A DNA stretch of 64,000 bases from Antitrichia curtipendula (Eukaryota > Streptophyta > Bryopsida > Hypnales > Leucodontaceae). The stretch covers positions 22,422,254 to 22,486,253 of the forward strand of contig OX579641.1 of the NCBI GenBank assembly GCA_951230915.1, given 5' to 3'. The position numbers and the translations under genes were made by a program. The notes beneath the pieces were generated by a model. The model did no database searches. It worked only from the letters and a program-made list of their open reading frames with translations, and was not told the DNA's origin. Shown piece after piece: positions 24,640 through 36,949 of this stretch; within the stretch, counting starts at the first letter, position 1, and the number at the start of each line of letters is the position of its first letter.

Positions 24640-25534
24640 CCCCTAAAGTCCCAGTGTCCCCTCAAGGGACAAAATGGATTTTAGACAAGTTCCTACTGTC
24701 TCAATATTTGTTGAATTTTTTTTAATGGAGATAGAAAAATACACTAGCTTTCTGAAAATATAATTTTTATTTCACTGAGTGCCTGGGAGCAAAAGTTATG
24801 ACACAAAAAGCCCATTTTTTTAGTTTGGTGGGCAAAAAAACAAACTCCAAAAAACTTTAAATACATTTTTATAATATTTGTTTTGTATAGATTGTATTTT
24901 TATCTACAAGGGAAGCTTTAATTGTTTTCATTTTGTTTTGTTATGCAAAAGTTATGGACAATCTTATTTTTTGGGCAATTAGAGCATCTATTTGAAAGAA
25001 AAAAATCCTTATAGGATTCATTTCTAAACTCAATTCTCACATTAAAAAAAAAAGGTCCACAAGGTTAAGATTTATAGCTAGGACAATCTCACCGTTGATA
25101 TTAGTGTGTTTCAATTCCATCTTAGAGTTTTGAACAATTTAGATTTTCCTTCTAACTTAACAGTTTTTTAATGAGTGAAAACTAAGTGTGTGTTTTTAGA
25201 ATTTTTTTTCCTAGACTCTCAACTCAATTCTTCATCATATAAAATTAAAAATTAAAAATCAATAGAGTAAAAATTTGAAGTTAAGAAGGTTCAAAGCTGA
25301 AAGAAGTAGATGCAGAGCATGCCAAAAAAATTGTTTTTTTTTACTTTACATGCTATTATCTTGCAATCTATACGGTCAAAGTTTTTGGATTTTCTTCTAC
25401 ACATTTTTACACTAGTCTAATACAAGATCCTACGGTTAATCATGCAAAAAAAATTCAAATGTTTTGCTCTTTGCTATAGAAATGGCATTTTTGAGTGTTT
25501 TCTAATGGAAAAAAAGGCCTTGGGACTTTAGGGG
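24640..25534. mobile_element. TTAA-flanked non-autonomous element, copy D
   Basis: TTAA lies at 24636-24639 and 25535-25538. The ends are CCCCTAAAGTCCC and GGGACTTTAGGGG. Its interior defines a third subfamily shared with 27293-28201, 34666-36649 and 36950-38673 ('caatctcaccgttg', 'ttaagaaggttcaaag'). The TTAA at 25281-25284 is the unoccupied counterpart of the site that carries an insertion in the 34666-36649 copy. Confidence 0.9.
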
Positions 25535-25538
25535 TTAA

Positions 25539-26440
25539 GTTAAGTGCACCCACAAGAGCATAGTTATTGTTCTTAAGCTAATTTATTATTTTTATTGGAT
25601 TTTATTGGCAAGGGAGAGGAGGGACTAACATACTTTAGCATATAAGGTGGAAACATCTAAAACCATCAAAACAAGCAATTCAATAGAGTTGGAGGCACCT
25701 TTTTCTAAGAAAAATAAATCTTTTTGTAGTATTAGCAATTATTTTCATGAATTTTATTTTAAAAATTAAATCTTTGGATAAGGCATTTGATTTCTATGAA
25801 TTTTTAAAGTGGAACTCCCTAAGATACCTTGAACCGCACTAATTCTTGAAAAAAATGCTTTGGTTCTAAAATAAAAATCTAAAAAATAAAAATAAAAATA
25901 GTAGTCAACCAACAGCAGTTAAATATAGGGACAATTTATTGACACTTTGGAGGGGGACGTCTTTAAGGAAAGTCTATTGTGCAAGAGTGGACCGTACAAG
26001 AACAATGTTGGGTGTTTCCAGACCTTATTATTTGGACATTGCACAAAGAAGTTATGAATTTCTTAAATATTATCTCCATGTGTACATATATTTGTGGCCT
26101 TTGAATTTTGGACTTAAAAGATTCACACAACAAAGTCTTAAAAATCTTTATTGTACATACACAAGAAAACTAACAAAATAATTTATAAAAAATTAGATGA
26201 CTGAATAAAAGAATCAAAATTCTATGTGCTCTGGACATGTTTAGGTTCATACAATGTTGAAAATCTGAATTCATTTGGTTTGTATGGATTGGTAGAATTA
26301 ATGTTGAGAGGTCATTCAAACGGATTTGGTACTATAGTGATTTCAAATTGACCATCCAATGACCACGTAATAGTCACACTGGCAAAAAAGCTACAGAGGA
26401 TAAAAAGTGTACAATAAGACTTTTAAGGTTTTATACAAAC
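25539..26440. other. AT-rich intergenic DNA, no gene recognised
   Basis: The open frame at 25939-26181 has no recognisable features. No inverted repeat was found. Confidence 0.45.
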
Positions 26441-26444
26441 ATTA

Positions 26445-26665
26445 GGTGACAATCTGTAACATCCTATAAGAGCATAATTATATAGTTGACTATCTTGACA
26501 ATGAATGGCCCAACTTGTGACAATATGTAATATTCTAGAACATCATGTAAGAGCATAACTTTATAGTTGACTACCTTGATGATAGGCCCAACCTGTCACA
26601 ACATATAACATTGTGTACATCTTGTAAGAGCATAATTTTATAGTTGACTACTTTGATGATATGCA
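26445..26665. repeat. Three-copy tandem repeat, period about 80 bp
   Basis: 'aagagcataa' followed by 'tatagttgact' recurs near 26469, 26549 and 26628, each followed by similar 'ttga'-'cccaac'-'tgt(c/g)aca' sequence. It is a diverged tandem array, non-coding. Confidence 0.85.
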
Positions 26666-27288
26666 CACGGCAAGGTTTCTAAACAAGAAGATTAGTTTGA
26701 ATTACAAAATCAAGTATTTAGAAGGATAAGAAAACAAAGGTCCAAAAATACATTATATGCAGGTTCAATTTTTTTTTAACACTATGCTATAGAAAATTAG
26801 AATATAATTAATATGACTTGAATTTTAGTCAATGATGTGTATACACTTTGACTATGAACCAAGTTGTATACAAAAAAATGGAAGGAAAAACATTGATTAC
26901 TATCTGCTTTAAATATGTAGGCTTGTCAAAAGAATCAAATAATCCTTGTCATCCTCAACCAAAACAATGGGTCAATAATTAAGTTGAAAGGTCTTAATGT
27001 TTTCAAATTCTAAATCTCATTTGTCCATTGTAACTAAATGAAAATTTTACTTATTTTGTTTTTCATAAATAAAATCAGATATCTTCTATACTACAAATTG
27101 AATGCATTATCTTTCTAAATTAACACAAGATTTGTGTTTGTTTTAGGTGATCTACGAACATGTTGAGCGTTTAAAACTCTTGCATAAGTAAGAATTTCTT
27201 AAGTGCACCAAAAATCTCCGTACAAATTGCTTGTAAGAAATTTAAAAATCAAATTAGCTAAATTAGGAGTAGAAAATATAATCATTGC
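26666..27288. other. AT-rich intergenic DNA, no gene recognised
   Basis: No open frame, repeat or RNA gene is apparent. Confidence 0.45.
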
Positions 27289-27292
27289 TTAA

Positions 27293-28201
27293 TTCCTAAA
27301 GTTTCATTGTCCCCTTGTGGGATAAATAAAAGTTCATGCAATTTTTGACTTGTGATCTCAATTTTTGGAGCAATTTCTTAAAACTTTTTGTTAAGATAGA
27401 AAAATACATTAGCTTTCTAAAAATACAATTTTTATTTCAATTGAGGCCAAAAAAAAAAATTTATGTCATTCAAAACACAAATTTCAACTTGCTAGGTAGC
27501 AAAAGAAATTTCCAAAAACTTGAAATGAATTTTTTTTTTTTCCATAGATTATATTTCTAAAATAATTTTTTTAATTAATTTTGTGGATTTGAATTAGTAA
27601 TGTAAAACTAATTTAGTGTCTTATTTTGTTGGTGTTCTTTTCATCCTTTTGAAAAAATATTGTGTTTGTTGTTTAATTTAATTTTCAAAATTTTCCAAAC
27701 AAAAAAATCCCACAAGATTTAGTATGCTTTCTAGAACAATTTTGTTGATGAGATTAATGTGTTTTGATTCCATTTTAGAGCTATTAATGATTTAGTTTCT
27801 CCTTCTATAATATATCTCTTTTTACTTAACAATTTTTTAAAGAATGAAAATCAAGATTTTTATTTTAAAATTTCTTCCTCTAGACTTTCAATTCAATTCT
27901 CCAACATTGAAACATTAAATTCAAAATTTATAATGCAGAAAAAGTGCTAAAATGATTCAAAGTCTTATAATCTTGTCAAATAAGATCAAACAAAATGTTT
28001 TCTTTCCTTTCAAATGCAAATATCTTACATTCTATGGGGTCAAAGTGTTTGAAATTTCTTCTTCACATTTTCAAAGTAGTCTAGTGCAAAATCCTACAGG
28101 TAATTATACAAAATATAAATTCTAAATTTTTTTTGCTCTTTGAAATATATATGGTTGTATTGAGTGTTTTTTGATGAAAAAAGGCCTTGGGACTTTAGGG
28201 A
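27293..28201. mobile_element. TTAA-type non-autonomous element, copy E (eroded)
   Basis: The left end is TTAA then TTCCTAAAG. The right end is GGGACTTTAGGG followed by ATTA, so the right duplication has decayed. The interior is colinear with copy D, including 'aaggccttgggactttaggg'. It is more AT-rich and diverged than copy D, hence probably older. Confidence 0.8.
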
Positions 28202-28205
28202 TTAC

Positions 28206-31200
28206 AGTCTTCAAATTGGGTGTAACCAATCCCTAAGCACATAGGCATAAATTTAGTGATTAAGCCTTTGTAACTAAGGGGTACTCTCATGATGAGGTTG
28301 TTTATTATCACCCCATAACTAATTATTACAAACTATAATTCTAAAGACTTTTATTTTATTTTTGTCATAATTATCAATTTGTGTGGGCATATTTTGCTTG
28401 AGTGAAAAGAAAATCCAACAATGGAATTGTGATAAGAAAAATTGCAACAAGATTTGCTCTCTTTTATTGAATTAGAATGGATAGTTCATGAATTTCTTCC
28501 ATGCAAACATGTTTTGGAATGTGGATCTATGTTTAAAATAAGTTTTATGACCCCTTGTCTCACAAATTTTTTTCCAAAGTTTTCACATACTCACAAATAC
28601 AAGGCTATAAATAAATTAAGTATTCATATAAAGCAAAAAGGGACATGAAAGATTTTTTTTTTAAATAGTCATTTGAATGTTGATGTCATTTGTGTAGGAA
28701 AAAAATTCTCTGTAAAGGAAGTACAAAGCATATACAATATCTCACAATAGATATCTTTTTTTCATTATATCTTATTCTTTTCTTAATGGAGATAAATAAC
28801 CTCCAAGCATACATATAAATGTACAATTGCATAGTGCATTTTTAATGAAAATAATTGTTTGTTGAAATTATGTGTGGTACATTTGTAGCTTGTGTAAATG
28901 CAAGAGTTGTTCCATATTAAAAAAATAGTGATTGAACTTTAAATTTTATTTTAAAATGGTATGTGAAGTTTGAATTTTAGATGTAGCCAAGGTTTGGATG
29001 CATAATGTGCACTTATCAACTCATGCCTTGGATTTATAAATGTCTCAAAATATACATAAGGTGAAAACACCCATTCCCGTCCCTGTACCTTGCCATGGAC
29101 CCTAGACTCAACCCAATTATGTCCCTAGACTTTAGTTAATCCGTCAGCCAAATGCTTGGCTTTAATTGGCTGACATATTTGAAGGACACTTACCAATATC
29201 TGACTGGCTTAAGAGCTGATTTCCGCAGGGTTCAGTTTTGGGTGCACCTACATGACGGTTCCAGTGATCTAGAGACCCACAACTTTGAAAAATCATAGAA
29301 ATTACATATGACATCCGAAAAATCTAATTTTTTTTTGGAAAATTCATGATTTTCTCTCGCTAACATCAGAAATTTTTTATTTTTTTGAAATGATGCCTCC
29401 AAGTATGCTGAATTCCTTAAAGTGACGGTTTTGGGTGCTTCCACCTTAGGTACATTTGGATACATGGGTATGACAAATGGTTACACATGATTACAATATA
29501 TGATATATATGAATACAATACATGGTCACATATCTCCTGTCAATTGTTATTACATATGTATTTTGGAAAGATATATGGTGTAGGGATAATGAAAAATAAA
29601 TGAAAATGTTTTTTTTTGTTATTTTTTGGGGTCTAGGTTTTGGTGTCTGTTTTGAGTGACTATCCATTCAAAAGACATCCCTTCTACATTAATCTCTTTA
29701 GGATGTTCGATACAACTAAGGAGGCTTCTATGTGGTTGCTCTTGCCAAAGTTTCTACGCATAGAATATTGTTTGATTTCTTTCCTCATGGTTTTTTGAGA
29801 TGATATTTTTACTACATAATATGGCAGCAATTGAATAGCATTACAATTTTTTAATCATTTTTTTGAGTGATTTTTCAAATTCTTGGAAAATTCTTGGTAT
29901 ACTATGTACTTTGTGAAAGTATTGTATTTGGACATATTTCAACATTCAACAAAACTTGCAAGTCACATTTTTTAATTTTTAATTTTTCTTTCTCCACTGC
30001 CTCAAAAAGGACTTAGCATAGTTCAATATGACTCAAGCTAATTCATGAAGTATTGGCTATAATTTTTGAAGACTAGAAATACATTGCCTTCTCAAAAAAA
30101 TACAAGTTTAAACATTGGAAATATAGTGACTGTGTATCAAACTGACATGGCAGAACTTTTTTATCATCCTAAAAAGTTAGAATTTCTTGGTAAGTGTATA
30201 ATAAAACTAAATCCTATATGCTAATTGAAATGTAATATTGTAGTTCAATTTTTTTTCTAGAATAGCATGGTTGATTCCATTTCTAGTGGAAACACCAATA
30301 TCTTTTTTTTAAATTGCAAAGCCCAACATTCAAGGAAATCCAATTGTGAAATGTAGGAAGGAAAGATTGTTTCTATAATCAAACCCATTTTTTGTCATGA
30401 ATTCTCAAAAGGTATGGGACAATTTAAAGATGAGAGTTTGACAAAGGAATTGTGTTGAATGTACAACTTCAGACTTCATTTTGGCATAGTGAAAAACTTT
30501 TTCTAGGAAACTTTGAACCAAAAAAAGTTGTCAAATCAAACTAACTTTCATCTTCATAATCAATTTGTGATCTTAAGCCTCCAATCAAAAGTTATGGATA
30601 AAATTCAGAGAAGTTATTTGAAAATGTCCAAAAAAATGTCCCTTCCAACCTCTCTCTGAATTTTGTCCATAAGTTCTGATTAGAGGCTATACATCTCAAA
30701 TGAGTTTTTGGTGATAAAATTTAGCTTGATTTTCCAACTTTTCATGGTACATAGTTTTTGAAAAATGTTATTCTACTATGCCAAAGGGACGTCTAAAGTT
30801 CTACATTGAACATAATTCATGTTTTTTGACTTAACTAGATATGAGTAGTTTAATTCTAGCTAATCCTAATTTATACATTCTACATGGGCTAATTACCTCC
30901 TATCACCCCAATTGTATAAGAACCTGTCTTCTAATTTAGAGGCACTCACAATAAATGGCTTCAAATGTACATGAAGTAATTATCAAATATGTTTAAATTT
31001 TTATAGTTTTAATGCTAAATTTTTTGAAAAATGATATTTAAAGTGTCAAAGTTTTGGACTTAAATAAAATATTAGGCTCAAAAGTGACCAATGTGCTCTC
31101 CGAATATTCTAATTCACATTTGATGTTGTAGTTTGAATTTTTTTTGTATGCCCCTATAGACTATAGTACAAAAGACTTTGTTTTTTCCTAATTGCATTTT

Positions 31201-31939
31201 CTTGATTTTCACTCTAAACTCCTAAAGTTTCTATTACTATCTAATTGAAAAAATCCTAATTGGTTGTTATCGTTAAATCCAGGATACTAATACTTCTAAA
31301 ATTGTAAATTTATGCACATTATTTATAATTTCCATTTTCTGAAAGGTGAACCAATATATTGGTTCACAACGTCCTCGAAAAGTATTCTTGGGTTTCAATT
31401 GAATGAATTAGGCTTGTGAATTAAAAGTGGATATGTGGCTAGATATGAGATTATGAAATCTCTTCCCTGTTGAGTTCCATTATCTTATAAAACAAGTCAC
31501 TTTATGTGGAAATAAACCATCAAAATTTACAAAGAGACGAATTGGAGGGGGGGGGGACATTTTTGGCTTTTAGAGCTCATTTCAATAGAGTTCCAATAAT
31601 TGATATGAAAGGGCCCTTCTAAACCCTAACTGCTCATGTACGCATTCATAGAGAAACACCATCACTGTTGTGCAAGCCTAGTGTAATGCCGTGACAACTC
31701 AGTCGAAATCTAAACCAATTGGGCCGGTAAATATACCAGCCACTACGCATACATAACTCCTTTGTTACAACACATACACAAGCCATGCCTTGGCGAGAAT
31801 ACATAAAATGCACATTTCTTGTAGGCACAATTTAAACCTCTTTGCTCAGTTAATTTTTTTCTTTCCCTAGTAATTTAGTTCCCGCCTTTGCAAACATAGT
31901 TGTAGAATCAAGAGTTTGCAAATACGTAGTCCAGTTACC
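28206..31939. other. AT-rich intergenic DNA, no gene recognised
   Basis: A long stretch without supported genes. About 30520-30760 holds an internal inverted similarity ('gttatggataaaattcagag' against 'ctctgaattttgtccataag'), probably an old element. A G run lies near 31549-31557. Short frames near 29232-29465 and 31646-31828 (-) show no recognisable domain. Confidence 0.4.
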
Positions 31940-31943
31940 TTAA

Positions 31944-32268
31944 CCCTTAAACGACGAGCCGGTCACCATGGAAATCATACGTTTGGGTCCGGTGTGAATT
32001 GTTGGCTTTTAAAAAAAACGAAAAAGCACTCATTAGAAGACAAAATTAATGTAGAAGATCTTCCCTTTCCACACAAAACTTGGAGGATGAATAGTTACAC
32101 TTCTATCCTGCGTGGAGAGATTCATCGGCTGAAAGACGTCCTCAGTCTGCGACATTTATGGGTTAATAATCGACCTGCATTCCAAACCGTATGCCATTTT
32201 GGCCTGGACAATCCTAAAGCCAGGGGGTAAGTTACTTCCTGCAACAATACCCTGGGAGCCCAAAAGGG
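31944..32268. mobile_element. Short TTAA-flanked element (CCCTTAAACGACG type)
   Basis: TTAA lies at 31940-31943 and 32269-32272. The left terminus is CCCTTAAACGACGAGCC. The right terminus read inward is CCCTTTTGGGCTCCC, so the inverted repeat is short. The 325-bp interior recurs, diverged, at 12483-12742 and about 9040-9270. The 104-codon frame across it is not conserved and is not called a gene. Confidence 0.75.
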
Positions 32269-32272
32269 TTAA

Positions 32273-32994
32273 GGTAGTACCTATTTTGAAGCTGCCATTA
32301 AATTTTAATTTTTTTTAAAGTATCGGGGGCGGCTGCTTCTGCTTGCTACAAAAAAAAAATGCACCATTTGGTTCATGTCATGTGCTGTCTAGTGCATAGC
32401 GATCCTAGCAACAAACTTGAGCTTTCGTAGGGCCGGTTTCGGATAACCATTCTCCTGCACTTTCGCAACAAGAAATGCCGACCATGACCGGGTCCGTCTT
32501 GGGGGGCTGCTTCAAATACATAGGGCCACATATTTAAGTTACGCTCAAGCTCGTGGGGGGACCGGATGGTGGAGTGGATTTGGTCTGTCCGTTGGACCCA
32601 GCCAGCCATGGATGGCATCAATTTGGCAGATGCATACTCGGCCAATGGCGACCTCCCACGTACCCCATATGTGGCTGGCTGTCTTCAGATTCTGAAGCCT
32701 AAACCTTTGCGACACCACCCTATATGTTGGTTCGTTGGTGTAGGTCGTCCATTGGTCGAACGTCTCCTCGGTCCCAAGCTCTGAAGCTACAGTACTTTTT
32801 AACCTGCAGATTCTTCCCAAACCTTCATCCGGGAAAAGGCCTTGTACAGAAAAAAAAATTAAAAAATTAAAAAAATTAAAAAGAAATATTATGGTTATGT
32901 ATTTTACTCTTAGAATACGAAGCAAGGCTGTTAGCATGTGAGTCTGGGAGCCTAGGCACTTGTGTTGTAGGTACCTATTATTTATCAATACTTT
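32273..32994. other. GC-richer patch with overlapping open frames, nature unknown
   Basis: About 32330-32830 is clearly richer in GC than its flanks. It has overlapping open frames on both strands (for example 32373-32645 and 32545-32988 on -), but no motif I recognise. It may be a decayed gene or retroelement fragment. Confidence 0.3.
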
Positions 32995-33215
32995 TCATAG
33001 TTATAAGATGCCTATATTATAGGGATATCTTCTATGGTCATAAATATCTTCCATAGTTATAGATACCTTTCATGGTTATAAAATACCTATGTTATAGATG
33101 TCTACGTTATCAACACCTTCGTTAGTTTTAGGGTGCCTATATTACAGGATATCTTCAATGGTTATAGGTACCTTCCATATTTATAAAGTATGTATGTTAT
33201 AGGTGCCAAAGTATT
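32995..33215. repeat. Degenerate short tandem repeats
   Basis: Diverged units built from 'gttata(a/g)atgcctatattatag' and 'atcttc(c/t)atggttata' alternate six or more times. Non-coding. Confidence 0.75.
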
Positions 33216-33364
33216 ATTTGATGGGAGATTTCAAAACTCTAAATCTTGAAGACAATTTACACCGCTAAACCCAAATTATAACCTTTAGTGTACATGTGTA
33301 CAAATCTAATACTTGTCTTTTTTTTTTAATTATGTAATAATTATAACTCATGGTGTTTCTTTAA

Positions 33365-34224
33365 ACCCTAAAAGATTATAAAGTGCATCTTTTGGCAACA
33401 TTGTGATTGTGGGTAGCTCATTAAGAATGAAATTTTTATTTATTTTTCTTTGAAATTTTTGCACAACATGTACCTGAGGAGTAGCTTTAAGGCTCGACAC
33501 TTTTCATTACTTTTGATTACTAACATGGTTAAAAAGTTATTGTATGATATGTAATTTTCAGCATCTGGTGGGTTGCCTAGGTAGCTCAAATTTTTAATTT
33601 AAAAAATCACTTTTTTAAGAAGTAAAACTTTGAAATTGGTTTTTTATATTTATATATATACGGAAGTTTTTTAATCAAATCCCTTATTTTACTCAATTTT
33701 CAATATTTCTGAAAAAAATAAATAAACCCATAGGATGTAGAATGCTTATTACAACACTTCAACCATTGGGATTGGCATTTTTCAATTCCATAACTAAATT
33801 CTTAACAATTTCATACTTTGAATCATTCTCTATTTCTTTCTATTTACTATTTTTTCCTTTATATTGTACAATTCCAAATGATCTAAAATTTCTCAAGAAT
33901 GTAGTCAACTTGCCTTGAAGAATGAATCCAAAGAAGTACCATCATTTTAGACATTTTTTCATACAAATGTGAGCTTGTGAAGTGCAACTGCCCGTTTTTT
34001 CACAAAGCCAAGAAAAGGAATTTTGTCACTTCAAACACTAATATCTTGCAATCAAAACAATATAAATTTTTGAAATTTTTTCTACATTTTTTCAAACGAG
34101 GGTACTACAAGATCCTATTGTTACATGTGTCCAAATTTTATTTTTTTCTAAAATTTGGTGCTTGTACTAGAAATGGTAGTTTGGGAGCAATTTGGATGAA
34201 AATATAGTCATGGTCCTTTAGGGA
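33365..34224. mobile_element. TTAA-type non-autonomous element, copy F (eroded)
   Basis: The left end is TTAA then ACCCTAAAAGATT. The right end is GGTCCTTTAGGG followed by ATTTA. The interior is colinear with copies A and C ('gtgaagtgcaactgcccg', 'actacaagatcctattg'). The right duplication is lost. Confidence 0.8.
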
Positions 34225-34228
34225 TTTA

Positions 34229-34661
34229 TGACATTTGACCAATTTGCACAAAATTCTAGATGTGAACTAATTCCATGATATTCAAAATTACATGCTTCAA
34301 GTGAATAACGGGTTAAAAGGCATAGAAAAAATCACACCACTAACTATTTTTGAATTATAAGTAAAGAATCTTAGACAAATTCTTGAGAATTTTTTGCCTT
34401 GACAACTCATGGATAGATGTGAAAAAATTTAGAAGGTATAAGATGTTTTAAATGATTGATTCTTACCAATAAAACTCTTAATTATTTTATTTTTATATTT
34501 TAAATGCATGCAAACTTGAGTAAATAATCAAAATCAACTGTCTCAATTGACTTTGTAAGATGCCTGAAATATGATCCCCAAACCAGAATTGAAATGGTCT
34601 ATGCATTTGAATTTGGACTTGGGAAGGTGCATGATAGGGCTTTGTAAGCTAAGATGCTCTT
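34229..34661. other. AT-rich intergenic DNA, no gene recognised
   Basis: Nothing recognisable between two TTAA-type elements. Confidence 0.5.
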
Positions 34662-35270
34662 TTAACTTCTAAAGGACCATATGACCCCATGAGGAACAAA
34701 TGAAAGTTTGGATAGGTTCCTATGATTTCAATTTTTGGCTTAGCTATTTGAACCTTTTTTAGAGAGATAAATAAACTAGCTTTATGGGAATACAATTTTT
34801 ATTTCAATCAGTACCTAAGAGCAAAAGTTATACGGGTTATTCTACAATAAGTGTTTTTTTTGGTTCTTTGGACAACATCAAAACCACAAAAAATTGATGT
34901 ATTGTTTTAATTTGGATAAGTGATGAGAAAATTATGGTGCTTTTTGTTTGGAGGGCAATTTATAGCATTTTCTTGAAAAAATAACATATAGGATTAATTT
35001 TTTTATCTTAATTTTAACATGTAGAGAAAGAACTCCACAAGTGTTATATTTGGTTGTCACAACAATTTTACTATTGGGATTCATGTGTTTCAATTCCGTC
35101 TCAAAGCTATTAATAATCTAGTTATTCCTTCTATTTTGACCTACTTCTACTTAGTAAATTTTCAAAGAATAGAAATCACCTTAAATATTTTTTTTCTAGA
35201 CTCTCAATTCAATTCTTCATGATAATTTTCTTATAAATTCAAACTCCGTAGTGCAAAAATGTGAATTTAA

Positions 35271-35792
35271 CCCTTAAAAGACATTCCATATTCTCCTTTG
35301 ATCAAACTTCATTAATTTTTTGTATAGAGAATGCACATTTCAAAAATATAATTTTTGTATATATTAATATACATCTAAAATTTAATATAATTTTTATCAT
35401 AGCTAAAAATATTAAAATAAAATTTATATGATTTTAAAAATGAATTCCTTTGTAAAAATCACAATAATTTGAAAAATGCTTAAAATATAGTAAAATCTTT
35501 AGCAAAAATACATTTGATAGTGATTAACATCATAGTGTAATTGGTATACACTTTAAGCTTACACTAAGAGACTTTTGATAGAAAAGTTCAAAAGTGGTGT
35601 ACTTTTAGTTTTCAAGATGCTACCTATAAAGTGTCACAAAATTATAGTTTTAATAATTTTAGAAAAAAATTAAAATAGATTATTATAGTTACATTTTTCT
35701 AGTCAAGCTCAAAACATTTAGAATCAAAAGTTACTTGAACTTCAAGTTTGACTTTTTACTATGCTTCTTTGGTCTAATTTGTCCTTTAAGAA
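35271..35792. mobile_element. Nested TTAA element inside copy G
   Basis: It lies between TTAA at 35267-35270 and TTAA at 35793-35796. The left end CCCTTAAAAGAC mirrors the right end GTCCTTTAAGAA. Copies D and H read 'TTAAgaaggttcaaag' at the same place with a single TTAA (25281-25284 and 37585-37588), so the empty site is visible. Confidence 0.88.
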
Positions 35793-35861
35793 TTAAGAAG
35801 ATTCAAAGTCTTCTAATCTAGTCACACAAGGTGCTAAAGAACCTATTTTCTTTACTTTCAT

Positions 35862-36455
35862 CCCTTAAAGACATTTGTTTATTGAATAAAGAATTGAAAA
35901 TCTAGGTAGGTTTTTACCTAGTCAATTGTCAATGGATATTTCTAAAATTTGGACACAAGGTGTGAACATACAATTTGGGGTATGTTCACCTCCTTGGTGG
36001 AAATATAGTTTTTTCTTTCAATTGTGTACTTGAATAAAAAATTATGCTGACTTTAACTTTTGGGGTAGCCTGGGTAACTTCGGACAACCATGTATAGAAC
36101 TCTTCATCTAATTTTGAAATTTGGTAGGTATGTAATTTACATGATACAAGATGCAAATGTAAAAAAAATCCCAATGTAGTGTAAAAATCTCAATCTAGGA
36201 GGAGTTAAAGTTTGTTGGCCATGTCGGGCAAGGTTGAAAAAAAACTTTTTCTTCTAACTTCAAACATTATAATCTTTCAATCCACATGGTCAAAGATTCA
36301 TAAATTGTTTCCACACATTTCCATAGCAATCTAGTACAAATTTGTATGGTTGAACTCTAAAATCCCCCATCTTTTTTCCTTTTTTCCTATTGTCCTAAAA
36401 AGTGGCAAATTTTCACAATTTTTGCCCCAAATGTGCCTAGCTTGGGCTTGAGGGA
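35862..36455. mobile_element. Second nested element inside copy G (copy-B type interior)
   Basis: It starts CCCTTAAAGACATTTG after TCAT and ends GAGGGA before TTAA at 36456-36459. The interior matches copy B ('aaatttggacacaa', 'cacctccttg'). The flanks join to give the sequence seen in copies D/E just before 'tatcttgcaatctat'. The left duplication has decayed. Confidence 0.65.
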
Positions 36456-36949
36456 TTAAATGCTAATATTTTGCAATCTATTTGGCAAAAGTTTATAAAT
36501 TTCTTCCACACATATTTAAACTAGTCTAATGCAAGATCTTGGGGTTAGAAGCAAATATAAAAATAAATTTCAAATTTTTTGGCTCTTTTTAATTAAAATG
36601 GCATTTTGAATGTTTTTGGATGAAAAAAAATGACTCAATTTTCTAGGAGTTAATGGAACATATTAGGAATACAAGATGGAATAAGCTCCATTCACAATAC
36701 TATTTTTTTATGCACAATTTTTTGCCACTTGGCCATTGCCAAAAGATGTTGGCTATTTTTTGCAAGAAAAAATTTCATTTTGGGGGGTCAAAATTGTTAG
36801 ATTATTGCTTTATATTGAGACTAGTAGCCAAATTCTACCTAAATATCACCAAGTATCACATAAGTATTGAAGAAACAACTAGCTACTTCTCTAAAATAAA
36901 ATAAGAAAACTCATCTCCTCCGTGCTCAATCCTATTATTTTCTATTTAA

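Larger units (their letters stand above)
34666..36649. mobile_element. TTAA-type element, copy G, carrying two nested insertions
   Basis: The outer left end is TTAA then CTTCTAAAGGACC. The outer right end is TTTTCTAGGAG then TTAA at 36650-36653. Removing the two inner elements (35271-35792 and about 35862-36455) restores an interior colinear with copies D, E and H. No coding sequence. Confidence 0.75.

Noticed and set aside
26445..26665. CRISPR-like array
   Set aside because: Units are diverged and contiguous at about 80 bp without distinct spacers, and the genome is a plant nuclear genome.
32373..32988. Overlapping - strand frames in a GC-richer patch as genes
   Set aside because: Frames overlap each other and the opposite strand, and show no known motif or splice pattern. 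Kept only as a patch of unknown nature.
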